Shown: in pieces, positions 1-6,700 of the stretch
How the letters are laid out: each line of letters begins with the position of its first letter
Position numbering within the stretch: the stretch's first letter is position 1
Origin: Fibrobacteres bacterium CG2_30_45_31
Lineage (GTDB): Bacteria > Fibrobacterota > Fibrobacteria > Fibrobacterales > Fibrobacteraceae
DNA length: 26,828 bases
Direction of reading: 5' to 3'
NCBI GenBank assembly: GCA_001873075.1
Contig: MNYL01000134.1
Span: forward strand, 1-26,828
Program-made: the position numbers and the translations under genes
Notes under the pieces: generated by a model
Seen by the model: the letters and a program-made list of their open reading frames with translations, nothing else
Told to the model about the DNA's origin: nothing
Databases searched by the model: none

Positions 1-205
1 TTTGAATCTTCTTCCCCACCCATTTACCGTTATCCTTATAAAAACTTGTATGCCCCATTACATCAAAATCAATGTCTTCTTTTTCTTCTATTTCATAAAC
101 ATTCGTATTAACAACTATACAATTATTTGAAAACAGAGAACAACATCCAAATAAAGGAATTATTAAAAGCACTAATAAAAATTTTTCTAAATGTAATTTT
201 TTCAT
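1..205 (-). CDS. Partial lipoprotein, unknown function (3' end outside window)
   Basis: Reading leftward from an ATG at 205, this frame stays open to the window edge for 68 codons. The first 21 residues are a lipoprotein signal: a short Lys-rich start, a hydrophobic run and a lipobox LFGC (Cys21), followed by another Cys. The start lies one base past the stop of the upstream gene, and GGAAAG in that gene's last codons is a plausible ribosome binding site, so the two are probably co-translated. The visible mature part is short and charged and I recognise no family. Its place at the end of a run of exported proteins behind an orphan RHS tip makes an immunity or accessory role possible, but that is inference only. 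Confidence 0.7.
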   Translation of the reverse strand, partial: MKKLHLEKFLLVLLIIPLFGCCSLFSNNCIVVNTNVYEIEEKEDIDFDVMGHTSFYKDNGKWVGKKIQ

Positions 206-206
206 T

Positions 207-968
207 TTACTTTCCTTTAAGAGTTTCTTCACTCGCCTTTAGTGCTTTGTACTTCGGGCTTTCCAGTGGAAGTAGTTTTGGATCTATTTTTAATGGCTCA
301 TAGTCTTTTAAAAAAGATAAATTCATTTTTATTTTTAAAGAATAAAGAAAAGCCTTCTTGGGAAGGTAAAATTCATAAACTGAACGATTCAAATAAAGTG
401 AATCAGGAATGTCTTGTAAATTTAAATTTTTCAACGAATAATTTACAGTACGATGATTATAAATTTGCTCACTTTCAATTTCAAGACTGTCTCCCCAATA
501 AATTACTTGGAAAGATGTATCAGCGTCTAAAATCATGAATTCTCGATTCAATGAATTTTTTAACAAATCAGCAAACTCATGTTTAATGGTCATGTAATTT
601 TTTTGAATATCCGAAAGTAAATATCCACAAGCCAAATCAACTGTTTCATCATTTGAGGCCGATGTTGTTGCAATCTCACCCAACCAATTATCGCTCTTAA
701 AATATATAGAATTGCACAAATCATCTTTTTGCAAAATATTTTGAAATCTAGAAGGCCTTGTTTTATGCAATAAATATATCTGATTCAGTTGAACATACAT
801 CAATCCCCAGCCCCAGTACAAATTAATAGAAATTGATTCAAAGGATACGAATTTTCTGTTCTTGGAATCTACACCTGTAAATTCATTCTTTTCACGATTA
901 TAAGAAAAAAAAGCGCACCCCCAAAAAGATAGCACAAATAAAAATAAAAATAAATATTTTATTGACAT
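207..968 (-). CDS. Lipoprotein, unknown function, in RHS-tip downstream cluster
   Basis: The 253-residue product starts with a lipoprotein signal ending in SFWGC (Cys18), so it is probably lipidated and held in the envelope. The mature part is rich in Asn, Leu, Tyr and Lys with no repeats or membrane segments that I can see. I do not recognise the family. The start overlaps the end of the upstream gene by 10 bp, and the next gene begins one base after its stop, so it is part of one transcript. It is very AT-rich, unlike the pilus operon further right, as is common for polymorphic immunity genes. A role as an envelope immunity lipoprotein for the adjacent RHS tip is a guess from position. Confidence 0.8.
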   Translation of the reverse strand: MSIKYLFLFLFVLSFWGCAFFSYNREKNEFTGVDSKNRKFVSFESISINLYWGWGLMYVQLNQIYLLHKTRPSRFQNILQKDDLCNSIYFKSDNWLGEIATTSASNDETVDLACGYLLSDIQKNYMTIKHEFADLLKNSLNREFMILDADTSFQVIYWGDSLEIESEQIYNHRTVNYSLKNLNLQDIPDSLYLNRSVYEFYLPKKAFLYSLKIKMNLSFLKDYEPLKIDPKLLPLESPKYKALKASEETLKGK

Positions 969-1606
969 AATCCATGTTCCATTATAAAAACACCTTTTTC
1001 AAAAAAAACAAACACGTTAAAATAAAACGCAAGATAAGGGTCTCCCTCTATTTTAAACCAACTGACATCTCGATAATAAAAATACTTATATTCATCGTCT
1101 TTCTTTTTATATCCCAAAATAATATCATCTTCTCGGTGTCTTTGTCGCATCCGGCTTTCCTTATTCATTATTACCAAATAAGGGTGGCTCTCTAAATCCA
1201 ATTTTTCAAACTCATAAAACACAGAATCGTTCAATTTATATTCTTCAAAACAATTAATAACTCTAGATGTATCAAAATTTATATTTTGTCGTTCCATCGT
1301 ATATTTATCGGGAGTCAGCCATGGTGACGTTGTCTGTACGGGGAAATGATATATTTTCATTTCATGAATATCATTTATATAAAATAATGTCAAGCTTTTG
1401 TTTTTCTCAAAAAATATATAATAACCATTTTCCTTCCAAGAAAGGTTCTCTTCGGGAAAAACAGAAGAAATTAATTTTTTACGATATTCATAGATGGATG
1501 GATCATTATCAGAGCTAGATATACTAAATACTGAATTTTGGCTCCAGACAATACAAAAAAAACCTATTGATAAGAACAAAAGTAAAAAATTTTGTAACCG
1601 TTTCAT
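959..1606 (-). CDS. Exported protein, unknown; paralogue-like to upstream gene
   Basis: This 215-residue protein has an N-terminal signal peptide (hydrophobic residues about 7-22, then WSQNS). Its start overlaps the previous stop as ATGA, and its end overlaps the next gene by 10 bp, so it sits in a translationally coupled string. About residues 50-68 contain F-x-EE-N-L-x-W-K-x-x-G-Y-YI, and this matches F-x-EE-D-L-x-W-R-x-x-G-F-YI in the neighbouring 241-residue protein. In both, a hydrophobic strand and an H-x-P step follow. The two therefore look like diverged copies of one family. I do not recognise that family. Position suggests an exported immunity-like protein; nothing in the sequence proves it. 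Confidence 0.78.
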   Translation of the reverse strand: MKRLQNFLLLFLSIGFFCIVWSQNSVFSISSSDNDPSIYEYRKKLISSVFPEENLSWKENGYYIFFEKNKSLTLFYINDIHEMKIYHFPVQTTSPWLTPDKYTMERQNINFDTSRVINCFEEYKLNDSVFYEFEKLDLESHPYLVIMNKESRMRQRHREDDIILGYKKKDDEYKYFYYRDVSWFKIEGDPYLAFYFNVFVFFEKGVFIMEHGLCQ

Positions 1607-2328
1607 TGTTCAATGCAATTCCTGTTAATTTCATCCATATTGTCAATCTTATTCCATTTGCACTCATCAAAATTTAAATCAATTAGTTTTTTTACCAGCA
1701 TATACAGAGTTGAGTATTCTCCCCAAAAAGGATATTTTTTTAAACCATTTTCATAACATTCTGGATTTACTAAATCCAAAAAGAACCGTTCTGTTTGTTC
1801 GTTCACATATACAATATTCATGCTTGACGCGCACAAAGAATTATTTCCCATTCCAGGCCTATTTTCCATAAAAAATATTTTCAATAGGTTTTTAATCTTT
1901 TGTGGCGCCGTCAAACTCTTTTTACACTGATCTAAAAGTTTTTGATGGTGATTCTGAATCGTTTTTTCGACACAACCCAGCCAGACATGAGCGTCAGGAC
2001 CTGGTTGAAAAGGAATCGAAGGCACATGAAACACAATAACGTCATTAGATTCTAAAGGAAGAAAGCCCACATTCAAGCCTAAAAAATCATCCCACTTATG
2101 TTCATTAAGAACAATGTAGAATCCCGAGTTTCGCCAATTCAAGTCTTCTTCATAGAAGATTTTATCAAAAAAAATTTTCCCATATTGCAATCCATAACCA
2201 TTAAAACCGGAAGGTAAGATCGTTGCAGAAGAATCCATAAAGTCGGTCCCAGCAGCCATAGTATTCGATGCAAGAAATGCAAAATGCACAATTGAAAAAA
2301 GAAAAAATTTATTAATGATTTTGTCCAT
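1603..2328 (-). CDS. Exported protein, candidate immunity to orphan RHS tip
   Basis: The 241-residue product begins with a signal peptide (hydrophobic residues about 8-22, ending near TMAAG), so it is probably periplasmic or outer-membrane facing. It overlaps the end of the orphan RHS-tip gene by 17 bp. That immediate downstream position is the usual place for the cognate immunity gene of a polymorphic toxin. About residues 55-80 carry F-x-EE-D-L-x-W-R-x-x-G-F-YI, shared with the next gene. The mature part contains several Cys residues that could form disulfides in the periplasm. No known immunity family is recognised. It could also be an accessory secreted protein. Confidence 0.8.
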   Translation of the reverse strand: MDKIINKFFLFSIVHFAFLASNTMAAGTDFMDSSATILPSGFNGYGLQYGKIFFDKIFYEEDLNWRNSGFYIVLNEHKWDDFLGLNVGFLPLESNDVIVFHVPSIPFQPGPDAHVWLGCVEKTIQNHHQKLLDQCKKSLTAPQKIKNLLKIFFMENRPGMGNNSLCASSMNIVYVNEQTERFFLDLVNPECYENGLKKYPFWGEYSTLYMLVKKLIDLNFDECKWNKIDNMDEINRNCIEQ

Positions 2329-3136
2329 AAAAGCCTACCATATCAATCATCAAATGAGTCCACCAATGATTTCCATAATTATAACTAGAATATGATTTCT
2401 CACCAGGCATAACCATTAATTCTATATTCCCCCAACTCGTAGACCCTTTTTCACGATAAGTCCGTTTAATAAAACCATCTCCATGCCCATTAGTATGATC
2501 GACTCTTTCAAATCCATTTTTTACAAGCCAAGTATTTAATTTGTTTGAATTTTTATATGTAAATCCAGATCGTTCTATATCATCATATAATGAAGGATTC
2601 TTATTTTTCAACAGATTCAATATTATTTCTCTTTGCACATTCTGAATCCCTTGATTACTCACATCATGGGTCTCCCCAAAAGCAAAATGTCCGTATTTAC
2701 CAAGAGTCGGCAGCCACAATTCAGCGCTGACAATACTCCCTGTTTTGCCATCAGCACCCTCTTTGCTGGTGTTGTTCCCATAAGCCAAATACATCTGCTC
2801 CTGGAACCCATAACTCCACCCGCCATTCTGCGCCACCTGCGCGTACACTCCGCCCACATTCCCACCGGCATACAGTCCTCGTCCTTCCATGCCGAAGAGA
2901 CCTTGTTCGTAGCCATTCAAAGTCTGGAAGTTCTTTGGGCGTGCCCCGGCTGAGTCACATTTCACAAAATCATCTCGCCGGGTCGGGCTGTATTTTTGGG
3001 GCAATAAATTGCCTCCAAAAACGGAGCCACTAAAGTGTCTCCGCCCATTCGGGTAACCATCCCTCACGCAAAGCATCAAAGACAGAATTCCATCATCCGA
3101 ACGTTGCAAAAGATATGTAGAACTGATCCCGCTCAT
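2312..3136 (-). CDS. Orphan RHS C-terminal tip (displaced toxin module)
   Basis: This 274-residue frame lacks the RHS barrel. Residues 1-74 do not match the RHS core and I recognise nothing certain in them. Residues 75-113 (GYEQGLFGMEG...GWSYGFQE) are identical to the block just before the variable tip of the large RHS protein upstream. Residues 114-250 are unrelated to that protein's tip. The end again has SYNYGN-x-W-x-x-H (about 251-260), as in the large protein. The ATG chosen has a poor ribosome site, with GGAG 13 bases away, so it may be a silent donor cassette rather than a translated gene. There is no signal peptide. It overlaps the downstream exported gene. The tip's biochemical activity is unknown. 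Confidence 0.7.
   Translation of the reverse strand: MSGISSTYLLQRSDDGILSLMLCVRDGYPNGRRHFSGSVFGGNLLPQKYSPTRRDDFVKCDSAGARPKNFQTLNGYEQGLFGMEGRGLYAGGNVGGVYAQVAQNGGWSYGFQEQMYLAYGNNTSKEGADGKTGSIVSAELWLPTLGKYGHFAFGETHDVSNQGIQNVQREIILNLLKNKNPSLYDDIERSGFTYKNSNKLNTWLVKNGFERVDHTNGHGDGFIKRTYREKGSTSWGNIELMVMPGEKSYSSYNYGNHWWTHLMIDMVGFYGQNH
2800..2915 (-). repeat. RHS tip-junction direct repeat, copy 2 (orphan)
   Basis: These 116 bp match 4204-4319 with two differences by eye, in the same orientation and the same reading frame. Both differences are synonymous (a Gly codon and an Arg codon). Similarity stops abruptly at both ends, which marks the edges of a recombination-prone junction between RHS core and tip. 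Confidence 0.93.
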
Positions 3137-3271
3137 CTGAACAATGTATCTCCTGTATGTGTTATGGATGATTTTATGATTTTTCGCTGTTATGGCAATT
3201 TTAGGTGCCGTTAGTTATTTTTTTTCATTTTGGGCTGTGGATGGGGCAACGCAGGGGCATCATTTCTAAGA
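3137..3271. other. Spacer between candidate immunity gene and orphan tip
   Basis: This 135-bp stretch has no credible gene. It is mixed in composition, with a GC-richer patch (around 3236-3262) next to AT-rich DNA. It may be a scar of the event that brought in the orphan tip. I see no clear promoter or hairpin terminator. An AGGAG near 3150 sits too far from the orphan ATG to be a convincing ribosome site. Confidence 0.5.
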
Positions 3272-3772
3272 TCAACTCTGAATAAATCTAGCGAATTTTT
3301 TTGACTGTCGATATTCATACGATTTTTGTTCAATGTCAAACTCAAAGATCACATCGTCACGTCCTTCTTTTATAACTATTATTTTCAAATGAAGCTTGGG
3401 CTCATAAAATTTTCTTTTAATAAAAATTCCAGAGCCTCTTATCGTCTTATAGATAATATCTATTTCTGAAGGACCTAATTCTTTAGTATTAACATCATCT
3501 GAAATATAAGCCTTGACAGAAAAAGGTTTTTTAATATCATAAACGTTCACACTGTCAATATAAATGGAAAATTGATTATAAAATAATTCCTGAATAGAGT
3601 CCTTATTCCATTCATATTTACCATACGTCATATAATATTTGGTATTCGGATATTCCTTTACACCAACCACTTTTAGATCCTTCCCAACAAGGAAGCAACA
3701 ATCTGAACGAATGATAGGACAGCAATTCCACAATAACAAGCAAACACATAAAATTAATTTTTTTTTCATCAT
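3272..3772 (-). CDS. Small exported protein, candidate immunity to RHS toxin
   Basis: This 166-residue protein lies 6 bp after the stop of the large RHS gene. Two ATG codons stand in tandem; AGGTG just upstream fits the second (3769) better. The N-terminus is a hydrophobic export signal with a Cys pair (LLWNCC) that could be a loose lipobox, although Asn before the Cys is unusual. The mature part is basic and beta-rich by eye with no recognised family. Directly following a polymorphic toxin tip is the classic place for its immunity gene, and export would suggest protection in the envelope. That role is inferred from position. It is much AT-richer than the RHS core. Confidence 0.78.
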   Translation of the reverse strand: MMKKKLILCVCLLLWNCCPIIRSDCCFLVGKDLKVVGVKEYPNTKYYMTYGKYEWNKDSIQELFYNQFSIYIDSVNVYDIKKPFSVKAYISDDVNTKELGPSEIDIIYKTIRGSGIFIKRKFYEPKLHLKIIVIKEGRDDVIFEFDIEQKSYEYRQSKKFARFIQS

Positions 3773-3778
3773 TTACAC

Positions 3779-6700
3779 CTATGGATTGGGAAACCATACA
3801 TCCATCATTTTCCACGGAAGATAATCAAGAAAAAAATGAGAACTCCAATTATTACCATAATTATAGCTAGCTGAACCAGTATCTGATTTACCCGTATCTT
3901 TCTTGAAAACGCCTTCTATGGATGGTATCGTAAGCAAAAGATTGAACAAAGAAAGAGGTTTTGACTTAGCCATCCACATTTTATCGTTTATGCTCGGATT
4001 ATGCTCCTTACTTTGCGATTCTGGATAGAATCCAGTTTCCATTTCATTTGCACTTGCATACTTTTCAAATTCTTCTTTTGTTTTAAAGTCAGGTTGATTC
4101 TCATTTCTCGCATCGTGATCATACATAAAATCAAAAGGCCCTACCTGGAAGCCCACAAATTTTTCTTTCGGACCATTATTGACAAGTCGATAATAAAATT
4201 CTTCCTGGAACCCATAACTCCACCCGCCATTCTGCGCCACCTGCGCGTACACCCCGCCCACATTCCCACCGGCATACAGTCCTCTTCCTTCCATGCCGAA
4301 GAGACCTTGTTCGTAGCCACTCGATATTCGACCGGCACCACCCGCGACAGACACATACGCTTCAGCATAGACAGTGGCCCCCATAAAGCTCCCGCCACGG
4401 TCCCAGTAAAGACTGCCGCCCGTTTCCACACCAGCGCACGCGACTTCCTTAGAAGCTCCGTAGCAGACGCCACCACTCGTGCTCAGCGTCGAGCCTGTAT
4501 AAGAATTCCAGTTGTATCCGCCACCGAGGTTCAGCCACAATCCAGTATTGAGCACGGGGATGCTTGCGTTCGCACCCAGATTCAAGGAGTTCGAACCGTC
4601 GCTGTTCCAGGAATACGAGGCATTATAACCTATATCAAAGAATTCGGCAGAGCCACCAACGCCCATATTCCAGCCGTGGTTGCTGTCCCAGCCCACAACA
4701 AGCCCAAGACCCAGACTCCACATACCCGTGGGGTCGATGTAGTTCAGCGGATCGCCGCCGTACGTATACGGATTTGCGTATTGTCCTGCTGGGTCGGGGC
4801 TCATCCACAGTCCGAAAAATGGGTCGAAGAAACGGGCTCCGAAGTAGTATTTGCCGTGCTCTCCATCGAATTCTTTGCTTTGCCAACGTTCCGCTTCGTC
4901 AGAGGAATTGATCACAAAATCAACAGTACTGCCGTAGGGACGGTAACCGAAAACACTCTTCAGTCCGGTTTTGTCTGCATATCCCCGGACACTACCCTGT
5001 ACATCCTTCACAGGGAAGTAGGCCGCGCCGCCAACGCCGACCCTGTAACCGCCGCCAATGAGGTCAAGGCGAGAAAGGGCATAATCAGTAGAAGGATATC
5101 TCCCGCTGTAGCTATATTCACCAACACCGGGGTATGTCACTTCGACATTGTAATAAGGAGCCCCAACGGTGAAATAAGTCCAGATACGATTGCCGCTTTC
5201 ATCGTAAGCCATCCTAGTATTTCCAATTTCTTCGGACAATTGAATGTCATTATCAACTACATCTTGTGTAACGTTGTTCGTAATCGAAGAATAAAGAGAT
5301 ACCTTTTCAGGCAGGCCTAAGGCGTTAAGTTTATAAACATTATCGGTATTCCTGTCAAGCCACACATTACCCGAAGCATCGTAAGAATAGTAGGCAAAAG
5401 CACCGCTATTTGCCACATTCATCGAAACGGGACGGAATGATTCCGTGCCATAGGCATAGGTGATCGTCGTATCGCCCTCTTTTTTGGAAACAATCCTGCC
5501 TAATCCATCATACGAATACGCTCCACTGCCGATTCTAGCATTATCGGAAGCATAACCGACCAAGCGGCCCATTTCATCGTAGCTGTAGGACTCTATTGAA
5601 CTAAATCCATCCCAAAGGTGTTCTGCAGTCGCAAGACGCCCTGCGACAACAGAGGGATATGTAACTTTTTCGGAATACAGTTTTTTGCCCAAGGCATTTT
5701 CATAGCCAATACTTGTCGTACGTCCGTAAATATCACTGGTGTAAGACCGGCCATAGACCAGCGAGCCCTTGTCGTAAAGGGAGACCTTTGAGACAGTCCC
5801 GCCGTCTGCCCTGTCATACTTAGCCAAAAGGGCTCCACCTTCAGTAATGGTTGAAACACGACCCATTTTGTCATAAGCATACTGGATGGAAGAAAGTGCA
5901 TTCCAACTGCCGGATTTCCACTCCTTCGTCACGGTCTTATCCAGTTCACCGGATGCTTTATACGTGAAGGAAATTAAAGTTGCAGGCACACCTTCCAGGC
6001 CGTAAATCGTCCACTGTTTTGTCTTTTTACCGAGACGATTGTACGAAGACAATTTCATACTAGTCGGCTTCAAACTTTGAGTATCAGAAGCCACTGCGTT
6101 TCCGTCATAGGCAATCACAACACCGACATCGTTAGGGAGCACACCTTCCATTTCATCTAAAATACTCTTCAGCATAGATTCATCCGACGTGATGTTTACT
6201 GCAACGAGTTCTGCAAGCACTGGCTTGCCATAAATGCTCTTCGTAGAAATGTACAAATGTTCATCGGAAATAGTGTCTTCTGGCTTGTCGAAGGAGTGAC
6301 CTCCGCGGACTTCGCCCGTTCTTGACACACGGCTATATTCATCGTAAACAATGGCGGAAAAGTAATTTTTCCCAAATCCTTTTTTTTGAGCTAAAGCTCG
6401 TTGGCGGGCATCCTGGGTAAAACGGATATTATCTTCCGAATCATAAACAGTTTCAACCATACCCTTGTCTGGAGAAGTCACAGTCTTTACGCGGCCAGAC
6501 TCATCGTAGGTATATGTTGTCGCCATCCCGAACGTGCCTCCATTGGTAGAAACATCGACCTTTTCCAGTTGGTTGTCAGCATTGTAAGTATTCCTCGAAA
6601 TGATAACTTTCCCATCGACTCTCGCCCATGAATACTTTATGTTGTGGGCCCCATCCAGAATCTGCTGAGTGAAGGTGCCTTCTGCGGATCGATTGATTAC

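Noticed and set aside
4001..5320. Long plus-strand open frame of 439 codons opposite the RHS gene
   Set aside because: It is antisense to the RHS core, which is GC-richer and so has few stops on the other strand. The product is rich in Arg, His and Pro with no domain or signal, and no ribosome site supports it.
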